From NCBI GenBank assembly GCA_017547525.1, contig JAFYPL010000015.1, forward strand, positions 1 through 41,640: DNA of 41,640 nt, read 5' to 3'. Under the pieces are notes generated by a model. It was not told the DNA's origin and searched no databases. It worked only from the letters and a program-made list of their open reading frames with translations. A program made the position numbers and the translations under genes. Origin of the DNA: Oscillospiraceae bacterium. GTDB taxonomy: Bacteria > Bacillota > Clostridia > Oscillospirales > Ruminococcaceae. Position 1 is the stretch's first letter. Each line of letters starts with the position of its first letter. Shown one piece after another: positions 24,512 to 31,738 of the stretch.

Positions 24512-26065
24512 TTATTCATTTACCGGTGTGTCAACTGATGTGGTATACACACTGCCACATGCCGGACATGTACCATCAACAGTATGGCCTACATCGCCAC
24601 ATGTTGGCGGTGGTGTGTATGTAGTGCCGCATGCCGGACATGTACCTTCTGCTGTATGGCCCACATCACCACAAACTGGCGGTGGTGTATATATACTGCC
24701 ACATGCTGGGCATGTGCCTGCTGTTGTATGGCCTACATCACCGCAAACCGGCGCTGTGTACACATTGCCACAAACAGGGCATGTGCCATTTTCTGTATGT
24801 CCTAATGTGCCGCAGGTTGCCCGTGGTGTAGGTGTTACTTCAGGTGTAGGTTCCGGAGTAGGTGTAGGTGTTACTTCAGGTGATGGAGACACTGTAGCTT
24901 CTGGAGAAGGAGAAGGTGTAGGTGTAGGTGTCGGAGTCCGTGTAGGTGTCGCACTTGGTGATAGACTAGGTGACAAGCTTGGTGATGGGCTTGGACTCAA
25001 TGATGGAGATGGACTAGGTGACAAGCTTGGTGATGGACTTGGACTAGGAGATGGTGATGGAGATGGACTTGGTGATGGTGATGGAGTAGGTGTAGGTGTA
25101 GGTGTTGCTGTAGCTACCGGTGCTTTTCTTCTTGTAGGAACAGTACCTTTGGATGGACGTTTATCCTCTGTAACGTGTTTGTGGTTCTGCACATATTCAA
25201 TATATGCCCGATAACCTTTATCGCTCAGATGAATACCATCACTTAAGAAATATTCTGCTTTACCAAAACCATCTTCATCATTTTTAAACACTTCTGCTGT
25301 GTTCATAAACACGTAACCTTCATCACGGCACATTTCAGCCAGTGCAAGGTTGAATTCGTCGATATCCTGCATTGTGATATTAGGATAGTTACGTTCTTTT
25401 GCAACCGGAAGAACAGCTGCAACGATGATATCTGTATATGGTACTTTTGCTTTTATTGCATCCAGTGCTTTTTTATACATTTCAATAAAGCTGTCTGGAT
25501 TTGTGCCGCCCGCATTGTTTGTACCGAAGTTGATAATAATTCTGCGTGGTTGCATCATTCCCAGAGCTTCAGGGATAGTAAAGCCTTCGTTATAACCTAC
25601 AAACCAGATGGATTTGCTGGTAGTAACTGTGTTAATAGGCATACCTGTTACACCCATTGTGTACTGCAGTGAAAGATGACCATAAACAGAAAGGCCTTCT
25701 GTATTGGAATCGCCTACAAATATAGTTTCACGGAAATAGTTTCTGTCTTCTATATCTGTAGCAGGGATAATTATATCTTCATATTCTTTGATTTTTTTAG
25801 TGTAAGCATCTTCATACTTTTTATCTGCCATAGGATCATAAGAGCCGGATATCACCATGGAATTTTCTGACTGGCCTGATGATTCACCTTTATCTGAACC
25901 ACCAAGTAAGGCTCCTGCCGCTGCCAAAAGGATAATAACCAGCAGCGCTCCTATTGCACCTACCTGAATTTTTTCTTTTTTATCAAGTTTTGAAAAAACT
26001 TTAACTAATTTATTCAGGTTTATTTTCTTTTTTGTTTTCTTCTTTTTAGGATTATTATTTGCCAT
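24512..26065 (-). CDS. Membrane-anchored SGNH hydrolase with P/S/T stalk and four zinc-ribbon-like repeats
   Basis: A 517-residue exported protein. A Lys-rich cytoplasmic N-terminus and one membrane helix (about residues 34-56) precede an SGNH/GDSL hydrolase domain with VGDSN (117-121), the GTNN block (181-184) and DGIH (276-279), which supply Ser, Asn and Asp-His. Residues about 317-420 are almost pure Pro, Ser and Thr in PS/PT repeats, a wall-spanning stalk. The C-terminus holds four copies of about 25 residues, each C-G-x-x-G-H-T-x-x-G-T-C-P-x-C-G. GAGG six bases before ATG 26065 sets the start. A deacetylase or esterase acting on a wall polysaccharide is likely; the end domain is unusual. 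Confidence 0.88.
   Translation of the reverse strand: MANNNPKKKKTKKKINLNKLVKVFSKLDKKEKIQVGAIGALLVIILLAAAGALLGGSDKGESSGQSENSMVISGSYDPMADKKYEDAYTKKIKEYEDIIIPATDIEDRNYFRETIFVGDSNTEGLSVYGHLSLQYTMGVTGMPINTVTTSKSIWFVGYNEGFTIPEALGMMQPRRIIINFGTNNAGGTNPDSFIEMYKKALDAIKAKVPYTDIIVAAVLPVAKERNYPNITMQDIDEFNLALAEMCRDEGYVFMNTAEVFKNDEDGFGKAEYFLSDGIHLSDKGYRAYIEYVQNHKHVTEDKRPSKGTVPTRRKAPVATATPTPTPTPSPSPSPSPSPSPSPSPSPSLSPSPSPSLSPSPSPSLSPSLSPSATPTRTPTPTPTPSPSPEATVSPSPEVTPTPTPEPTPEVTPTPRATCGTLGHTENGTCPVCGNVYTAPVCGDVGHTTAGTCPACGSIYTPPPVCGDVGHTAEGTCPACGTTYTPPPTCGDVGHTVDGTCPACGSVYTTSVDTPVNE
24964..25059. repeat. 48-bp tandem repeat coding for the Pro/Ser stalk
   Basis: Two 48-base units (24964-25011 and 25012-25059) start with the same 25 bases and stay similar throughout. 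Shorter 6- and 12-base repeats of the same Pro-Ser codons flank them from about 24840 to 25110. The repeat keeps the reading frame, so copy-number change would only alter stalk length. Confidence 0.75.
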
Positions 26066-26077
26066 TTTATGCCTCAT

Positions 26078-26713
26078 TTATTCAAGAATTTCCAGCAGGC
26101 CGCATATATTATCTATAAGGGCAATACTGTCATAACCGCTAAGTTCTTCATGACTTCCAAAGCCATACAGAACACCTACAGCGTCCATACCGAATTCCGC
26201 TGCGCCGGCAAGGTCATACATTCTGTCCCCGACCATAAGTACTTCTTCCGGTTTGAAACCTGTTTCTGCCAGTACTATATCTATTACATCTTCTTTTTTG
26301 CTGATGCGGCCATCCATTGTAGCGCCACCAACAAAATCAAAATATTTTTTCAAGTCAAAATGATCAAGTATAGTATCTACAAAGTTCTGTGGTTTACTGC
26401 TGGCAGTGCACAGTATATATCCTTTTTCTTTAAGTGTTTCCAGTACCTGAGGAACACCCGGATAAACTTCATTTTCATAAATTCCTATAGGTGCAAAACG
26501 TTCACGGTATTTTGCTACTGCTTCATCTGCACTTTCATCATTTATCAGTTCCACAAAAGTATCTCTTAATGGTGGACCTATATATTTCACAAGGTCTTCT
26601 CTTTTTGTTTTTACGCCGAAATATTCCGCTGCATACCGGATGCAGTTTGTTATACCCAGTTCTGGATTGGTAAGTGTACCATCAAGGTCAAAAAATATTG
26701 CTTTATATTTCAT
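26078..26713 (-). CDS. HAD family hydrolase, phosphoglycolate-phosphatase-like
   Basis: A 211-residue HAD phosphatase. Motif I is FFDLDGTLTN near residue 7, motif II is the TASSKPQ stretch, the lysine of motif III lies in ISKKEDVID, and motif IV is MVGDRMYDLAGA. A helical cap lies between motifs I and II, the Gph/PgmB-type arrangement. Substrate cannot be told. The ATG at 26713 is preferred because GGTGA precedes it and FFDLDGT then lies at the usual distance; the frame is open further upstream. It stops 12 bases before the SGNH start, so HAD, SGNH and gpsA probably form one operon. Confidence 0.9.
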   Translation of the reverse strand: MKYKAIFFDLDGTLTNPELGITNCIRYAAEYFGVKTKREDLVKYIGPPLRDTFVELINDESADEAVAKYRERFAPIGIYENEVYPGVPQVLETLKEKGYILCTASSKPQNFVDTILDHFDLKKYFDFVGGATMDGRISKKEDVIDIVLAETGFKPEEVLMVGDRMYDLAGAAEFGMDAVGVLYGFGSHEELSGYDSIALIDNICGLLEILE

Positions 26714-26854
26714 AACTTTGTCACCGCCTTCATTTAAGTATACCATTTATAACACAAAGTAACAAGCATAAATATATTTCTATGTTCACATTTGGACATA
26801 TCATTGAATAATATAACCATAAGCGGTAGCTGAATAATACAAACGGAGGTTTCT

Positions 26855-27559
26855 ATGACTATAGACAGCTGTACCAAAAAGGAATATCTGATGAAAAACA
26901 GGGCAGGATTTGGCATTATAGAAAATATAAACAACGAAGAATATCTCAATATTGTAGTACAGAATGTACGTGCAATAGCCACTAAAAATATTCGAGCAAA
27001 CATTCCTTTACCAAGTGTAAACGGTATACTGAATAACTGCCGTGGCATTATCAACTATCCCGGTGAGATAGACACTTCATTCGCCAGTTTCAGAGTAACC
27101 GGCGCAAAAGAAGAACTGGTACACTGCGAAAGTGATACTCCTGCAGTAAGAGTAACAATACAGGGACAGATTGTAATACGTTCTATTACTGCAAATGAAT
27201 GCTGTCCACCTACATATATTGCTATCCCTGTACAGGTGGTTGATGAAGAACTGACACATTTCTATTCAACAAAAGATGGCCAACCTGTAACAGACCTGAA
27301 AAATGAACTGGCATATATTGATGGTAGTTGTATGACAGTACAGTTAAACTGCAGCATATACAAAGACACCTCAAGCGCATGCCCAAGATATATGGCAAGA
27401 ATCAGAGGTAACATTGTTGATAAACTTTGGAAACGCGACACTATGTGGATTGAAGGCATCAGACCATATCCGGCAAATGCACTGACATTCTGCGATAGTT
27501 TTGAATCAGATTGTGCAGCTGCCTTCACAAGCGAACCTGATTGTGGTTGTGAAGGTTAA
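26855..27559 (+). CDS. Cysteine-rich protein of unknown function
   Basis: A 234-residue soluble protein with 12 cysteines, including NECCPP, SACPRY and a terminal DCGCEG. There is no signal peptide or membrane segment. Repeated beta-like stretches such as VRVTIQGQIVIRS and YIAIPVQVVDEELTHFY recall spore-coat or exosporium assembly proteins (SPOCS-like), and cysteine richness fits a cross-linked coat, but I cannot assign a family. It has a strong GGAGG SD eight bases before the ATG, stands alone on the plus strand and ends at a clear terminator. No sporulation promoter could be assigned with confidence. Confidence 0.65.
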   Translation: MTIDSCTKKEYLMKNRAGFGIIENINNEEYLNIVVQNVRAIATKNIRANIPLPSVNGILNNCRGIINYPGEIDTSFASFRVTGAKEELVHCESDTPAVRVTIQGQIVIRSITANECCPPTYIAIPVQVVDEELTHFYSTKDGQPVTDLKNELAYIDGSCMTVQLNCSIYKDTSSACPRYMARIRGNIVDKLWKRDTMWIEGIRPYPANALTFCDSFESDCAAAFTSEPDCGCEG

Positions 27560-27563
27560 CAGA

Positions 27564-27595
27564 AAAAACGGAAAGGATTATTCCTTTCCGTTTTT
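27564..27595. terminator. Bidirectional terminator
   Basis: AAAAACGGAAAGGA (27564-27577) pairs with TCCTTTCCGTTTTT (27582-27595). The stop of the minus-strand 67-residue gene sits in its loop. Confidence 0.92.
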
Positions 27596-27781
27596 ATTTA
27601 TTATCCGTATTATGAAATCAAGTTTTTCATTTATCTGCTCGAGAATTCTGATTTTATCTTTGTTATCTTCTCGCCATAAGTTTGTCTGACTGAATTCAAA
27701 ACCAAAATCTTCTTTGTCTGCCTGTGACAGGTTTGGTAAATCTTCATTGTTTAAAGCAATAATAAATGGTTCTTTCTTCAT
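27578..27781 (-). CDS. Small hypothetical protein, 67 residues
   Basis: The frame starts MKKEPFIIALNNEDLPNLSQ behind a strong AGAGGTGA SD at the right distance, and ends in a Lys/Ile-rich amphipathic helix (EQINEKLDFIIRIINKNGKE). It lies 38 bases downstream of the GTPase-nuclease fusion on the same strand, before a terminator, so it is probably its operon partner. Composition suggests a short helical adaptor. I do not recognise it. Confidence 0.65.
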   Translation of the reverse strand: MKKEPFIIALNNEDLPNLSQADKEDFGFEFSQTNLWREDNKDKIRILEQINEKLDFIIRIINKNGKE

Positions 27782-27819
27782 AGTTTCACCTCTGTAAATT
27801 GTATGCAGAGATGTCATTT

Positions 27820-30378
27820 TTATTGCAGAAACTCTCGGATTGCCTTTTCCACTTCTGTGACTTCTTCCAGCAATGCGTTTGCAGACATACGCATTGCACC
27901 ATGTCCCAGTATAATTATCTGTTCCAGACCGTCAGATGTTGCAACGCGCACACGATGGTTTCTGGCTATCTGATGAGTTACTTTTTCTATATACATATCA
28001 GCTGTTTCTGCTTCTTTTGTATATACAATAGTAATGTTATGATATTTTGATATTTCACCTACATTGCCTTTTACCTTATAGGCATCAAACACCAGAATTA
28101 CTTCGCAATGTTTAAAACCTTGATAATTACAAAGTGTGTTTGCCAGTTTATGGCGAGCATCTTCAATATCCTCTTCGGCTATTTTTTTGAGATGTTCCCA
28201 TGCAAAAATAATATTATATCCATCCACCAACAGAAACTCCCTGTCATAAAAAACAGGGTTGACCGATTTATTTTTATCATTTTTAGGTGCGGATTTCAGA
28301 GCCAGATATTTGTCTGTTTTTATTTTGCCGTATGTTTGCTCAAAAATTTTCATTAATTCTTTGTCGGCTTCCAGTGATGAATAATACTGTTCTACCTGAC
28401 GTGGAGTAATTCGCACCGGGCGCACTTCTTGTTCCTTTTTGGCTTTAAGAAAACTTTCCAAATGCATTTTATTTTTAACATCATCCCATTTTACAACAAA
28501 GCCTGCCCCGTGTGTACAGAAAACACTGTCCGGTGTATTATCAAGGTCTGCTTCAGGATTATAATCATACTGCTGTATTACCCGATCAGAATTATGGCAT
28601 GGCAAATAGCCTTTGAATTGCAATACAATTCTGCCTTTGCCTCTGGTAAAGTTTATAATTTCGCTGCCATAAGAGTTAATTTCACTTACTGGCGCACTGC
28701 CGGTAAGCACAGATTTATCCCCATCTGTAAGAGGTGAATCAAACTCTCCGCTCATCTTCTGGATATCAGTCATTACGCGGCCTATATTTTCAGTAGGTAC
28801 TGTTATCTCAAAATCGTACCATGGCTCTAAAAGCACGCTTTCTGCCTGCATCAGCCCTTGCCTTACTGCACGATAGGTGGATTGACGGAAGTCACCGCCT
28901 TCTGTGTGTTTGAGATGTGCCCTGCCATTCACCAGAGTGATTTTCATATCTGTAATCGGTGAACCTGTCAGCACACCCAGATGTGTTTTCTCCTTTAAAT
29001 GGGTAAGTATGAGACGCTGCCAGTTTCTATCCAGTTTATCTTCGCTGAGCAGTGTATCAAACACAAGACCACTACCCGGTTTACCTGGTTCCATAAGCAG
29101 ATGAACTTCAGAATAGTGGCGCAATGGTTCGTAATGACCTACACCCTCAACTGTATTTGAGATAGTTTCCTTATACAATACACTGCCAGCATCAAAATCT
29201 ATTTCCATTCCAAAACGCTGGAAAAACAGGGTTTTAATAATCTCCAGCTGTATTTCGCCCATAAGGCTTAAATGTATTTCTTTCAGCTGCTCTTTCCATT
29301 CCACATGTAACTGTGGTTCTTCCTCTTCCAGCTGACGCAGTTTCTGCAGTACAGTTCTTACATCATATTTTTCATCAAACATAACTTTGTATGAAAAAAT
29401 TGCCTGAAGCACGGAATCCCGGCTGTTTTTTTCCATACCAAGCCCTTGCCCTGGATATGTGTGATTAAGCCCGGTAACAGCACAAACTGTGCCAGCAGCA
29501 ATTTCCTGCTCTGTTTTAAATTTTTCACCAGTATATAAGCGTATCCGGTTTACTTTTTCAGTATGACTTTCGCCAGTTTTATTTATCTGTGATACAGAAT
29601 CCTTTACTTTAAGACTGCCACCGGTAATCTTCATAAAAGTAAGACGGTCATTACCATCATAGGAAATTTTATAAACCTTTGCGCCAAATTTTTCGCCATA
29701 TTCTTTCTGTTGTGCATAACGGTTCACAGCAGAAATAAACTTTTCCAGACCTTCCATTTTAAGGGCTGAGCCAAAGAAACAAGGGAATACTTTTCTGGAA
29801 AATATCAGATGGGAGATATCTTCATCTGAGACACAGCCTGTTTCAAGGTACTTTTCCATAAGCACTTCATCAGTTGTGGCACATTCTTCCAGATACACAC
29901 TTTCATCATCTGTAAAGTCTATACATTCCGCTGACAGCTCTTTTTTAAGCTGTGCAATTACTGTTTGCTTATCCGCACCGGGCAGGTCCATTTTATTTAC
30001 AAAAATGAACGCAGGTACATTGTAGTTCTTCAAAAGATTCCATAATGTAATTGTATGATTCTGCACGCCATCCAGAGATGAAACAATAAGAACTGCGCAG
30101 TCCAGAACCTGCAAAGTACGCTCTGCCTCTGCACCGAAGTCAACATGGCCCGGTGTATCCAGCAGACACAGCTGCATGTCCTCATAATTTATCATGGCCT
30201 GTTTGGAAAACACAGTAATACCACGGCTTTTTTCTATTTCATTTGTATCAAGAGCAGTATTACCATGGTCAACACGACCGGCTTTTCTGATGCTACCGGT
30301 AAGGTAAAGCAATCCTTCTGACAGGGTAGTTTTACCGCTGTCTACATGGGCCAGAACACCCATAACAAGTTTTTTCAT
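27820..30378 (-). CDS. TetM/EF-G-like translational GTPase fused to a YacP/Rae1-type NYN nuclease
   Basis: An 852-residue two-part protein. Residues 1-640 follow the ribosome-protection GTPase plan: G1 AHVDSGKTT (10-18), G2 RGIT (52-55), G3 DTPGHVDF (74-81), G4 NKMD (128-131), then domains II-V with SVLYKETI and LLEPWYDFEI as in TetM. The TetM domain-IV tip (YYSPVSTPADFR) is replaced by a charged loop with KHTEGGDFRQ, so drug eviction is doubtful. After a linker, residues 716-852 form a NYN domain: LLVDGYNIIFAW, VFDAYKVKG, ETADMYIE and ATSDGLEQIIILGHGA, with acidic residues at about 719, 765, 794 and 816. YacP/Rae1 cuts mRNA in the A site, so the fusion suggests a rescue or surveillance factor. 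A tetracycline-resistance label would mislead. Confidence 0.9.
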   Translation of the reverse strand: MKKLVMGVLAHVDSGKTTLSEGLLYLTGSIRKAGRVDHGNTALDTNEIEKSRGITVFSKQAMINYEDMQLCLLDTPGHVDFGAEAERTLQVLDCAVLIVSSLDGVQNHTITLWNLLKNYNVPAFIFVNKMDLPGADKQTVIAQLKKELSAECIDFTDDESVYLEECATTDEVLMEKYLETGCVSDEDISHLIFSRKVFPCFFGSALKMEGLEKFISAVNRYAQQKEYGEKFGAKVYKISYDGNDRLTFMKITGGSLKVKDSVSQINKTGESHTEKVNRIRLYTGEKFKTEQEIAAGTVCAVTGLNHTYPGQGLGMEKNSRDSVLQAIFSYKVMFDEKYDVRTVLQKLRQLEEEEPQLHVEWKEQLKEIHLSLMGEIQLEIIKTLFFQRFGMEIDFDAGSVLYKETISNTVEGVGHYEPLRHYSEVHLLMEPGKPGSGLVFDTLLSEDKLDRNWQRLILTHLKEKTHLGVLTGSPITDMKITLVNGRAHLKHTEGGDFRQSTYRAVRQGLMQAESVLLEPWYDFEITVPTENIGRVMTDIQKMSGEFDSPLTDGDKSVLTGSAPVSEINSYGSEIINFTRGKGRIVLQFKGYLPCHNSDRVIQQYDYNPEADLDNTPDSVFCTHGAGFVVKWDDVKNKMHLESFLKAKKEQEVRPVRITPRQVEQYYSSLEADKELMKIFEQTYGKIKTDKYLALKSAPKNDKNKSVNPVFYDREFLLVDGYNIIFAWEHLKKIAEEDIEDARHKLANTLCNYQGFKHCEVILVFDAYKVKGNVGEISKYHNITIVYTKEAETADMYIEKVTHQIARNHRVRVATSDGLEQIIILGHGAMRMSANALLEEVTEVEKAIREFLQ

Positions 30379-30444
30379 ATATCAATATCCTGTTTCAGTT
30401 AATTTTACATAATATTTAATTATACCCTATATACGACAAAAATA

Positions 30445-30467
30445 AAAGCCGTTTATTCAACGGCTTT
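30445..30467 (-). terminator. Terminator of yaaA
   Basis: AAAGCCGTT (30445-30453) pairs with AACGGCTTT (30459-30467), followed on the minus strand by TATTTTTG. The last yaaA codons and stop lie in the hairpin. Confidence 0.8.
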
Positions 30468-31211
30468 GTTATATATAAATACAATATTGGTATCTGTGCT
30501 GTGTTCCGGCGAATAGGTATAATCCAGTCGATTGAAATATTTTATTTCATCAGCATCTTCTACATGGTTTTCTGCCATATATCGTACCATTTCACCACGG
30601 GCCATTTTGCACTTGGTACCTTTTTCCACTAATCTACCATTTATCAAATCAGCGAATGTAACAGTTACAAATTTCACTTTATCCGTAATATATTTTGAAA
30701 TCACCTTTGAATACTCTTCAGACGCAAGGTTTATCACAACATCACAGCCAGTGGTAACATAATCATAAATTTTATTACCCCAATAATCATACAGATTTTT
30801 AAAATCGTCTGTTTTTAATTTCGCCTGCATTTCAAGACGATAAGGTACAACACCATCAAAAGGACGCACCGCACCATAAAAACCGGATAGTATAAACAAA
30901 TGGTTCTGTATATATTCAAACTGATCATTATCAAAAACCGCAGGGGCCATATACTTAAAAGCTATACCGTCATAAGCAAGTATTGCCGGGGTTATGTTGC
31001 GGTGTAAGTCCATGGTATCCAGGCGCCGGCAGTTAAGTTCTGCTATACTGTCATTACATGCCCACAACTTTTTAAGTTCGGCATAATTTTTTGATTTAAG
31101 TATATTTTTAAGATACTCTGCTTTATCTACAAAATATGGCAGACCTGTACATTCCAGACTATCCGGGTCTGTTACCATCTTTTTGGCAGGTGAAATAATT
31201 ATTTTAAGCAT
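30453..31211 (-). CDS. yaaA: YaaA family peroxide stress protein
   Basis: A 252-residue protein with the DUF328/YaaA signature: ISPAKKM at the start, AILAYDGIAFKYM, HLFILSGFYGAVRPFDGV and YRLEMQAKL in the middle, and NLASEEYSKV, KGTKCKMARGEMVRYM towards the end. In E. coli YaaA is OxyR-controlled and limits free iron under peroxide stress; a DNA-binding role has been described for the fold. An SD (GGGGGA) precedes ATG 31211. Downstream it is separated from the GTPase fusion by a terminator. A monocistronic stress gene is the simplest reading. Confidence 0.92.
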   Translation of the reverse strand: MLKIIISPAKKMVTDPDSLECTGLPYFVDKAEYLKNILKSKNYAELKKLWACNDSIAELNCRRLDTMDLHRNITPAILAYDGIAFKYMAPAVFDNDQFEYIQNHLFILSGFYGAVRPFDGVVPYRLEMQAKLKTDDFKNLYDYWGNKIYDYVTTGCDVVINLASEEYSKVISKYITDKVKFVTVTFADLINGRLVEKGTKCKMARGEMVRYMAENHVEDADEIKYFNRLDYTYSPEHSTDTNIVFIYNKAVE

Positions 31212-31281
31212 ATATGTCCCCCAGAAACATTTTATGAATATATTGTAATGTGAACAGACTGTAAAATCAATAGCGCAGATG

Positions 31282-31334
31282 TTGACAATTTTCTTCTACA
31301 GTTGTAGAATAAAATCAAACCACTACAAATGTAG
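31282..31334 (+). promoter_or_regulatory. blaI promoter with two BlaI-type operators
   Basis: TTGACA (31282-31287), 17 bases, TAGAAT (31305-31310) is a strong promoter. TTCTACA-GT-TGTAGAA (31294-31309) overlaps the spacer and -10, and CTACA-AA-TGTAG (31323-31334) lies between the start site and the SD. Both contain TACA-N2-TGTA, the BlaI/MecI operator core, so autorepression is expected. Confidence 0.88.
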
Positions 31335-31346
31335 GAGATTTGAGAT

Positions 31347-31727
31347 ATGAATAAAAAAGTAAAAAAACTACCTGAAACTGAACTGGAAATAATGCTGTGC
31401 CTGTGGGACGCAGGAGAAAGTGTACAGCGCAGTTATTTCAATACAAAATTTGCCGATAAAGGCTGGTCAGACAGTACAATACTCACCATGTTGTCCCGTT
31501 TGACTGAAAAAGGTTTTATTACCTTTACTAAAAACGGTAATAAAAATGTATATTCACCCGCTATAAGCAGAGAAGAATACATGCAGGTTGAAAATGCCAG
31601 TTTTTTAGGCAGGCTTCATAAAGGTTCTATAAAACATTTTGTGGCCAGCCTGGCAGAAGCTGATTCTTTGTCATCTGATGATATTGACGAACTGGAAAAT
31701 CTGCTTAAACAACTACGTGAAAAATAG
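31347..31727 (+). CDS. BlaI/MecI/CopY family repressor
   Basis: A 126-residue winged-helix repressor: LPETELEIMLCLWDAGESVQ at the start, DSTILTMLSRLTEKGFI as recognition helix and wing, and a helical dimerisation tail. BlaI-type repressors bind TACA-N2-TGTA operators and are removed by proteolysis triggered by a partner M56 sensor. Both operators lie just upstream and the M56 gene follows 11 bases later. No beta-lactamase or penicillin-binding gene is adjacent, so the regulon beyond the pair itself is unknown. Confidence 0.94.
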   Translation: MNKKVKKLPETELEIMLCLWDAGESVQRSYFNTKFADKGWSDSTILTMLSRLTEKGFITFTKNGNKNVYSPAISREEYMQVENASFLGRLHKGSIKHFVASLAEADSLSSDDIDELENLLKQLREK

Positions 31728-31738
31728 GAGGTAAATTT

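Noticed and set aside
24528-25214. Long plus-strand open frame rich in Gly, Val and Asp repeats
   Set aside because: It is the antisense shadow of the Pro/Ser/Thr stalk and zinc-ribbon repeats of the SGNH gene. It lacks a ribosome site.
27820-30378. Tetracycline resistance gene tet(M)-type
   Set aside because: The GTPase core is related, but the domain-IV tip motif is not kept, a nuclease domain is fused, and there is no mobile context. A resistance call is not supported.
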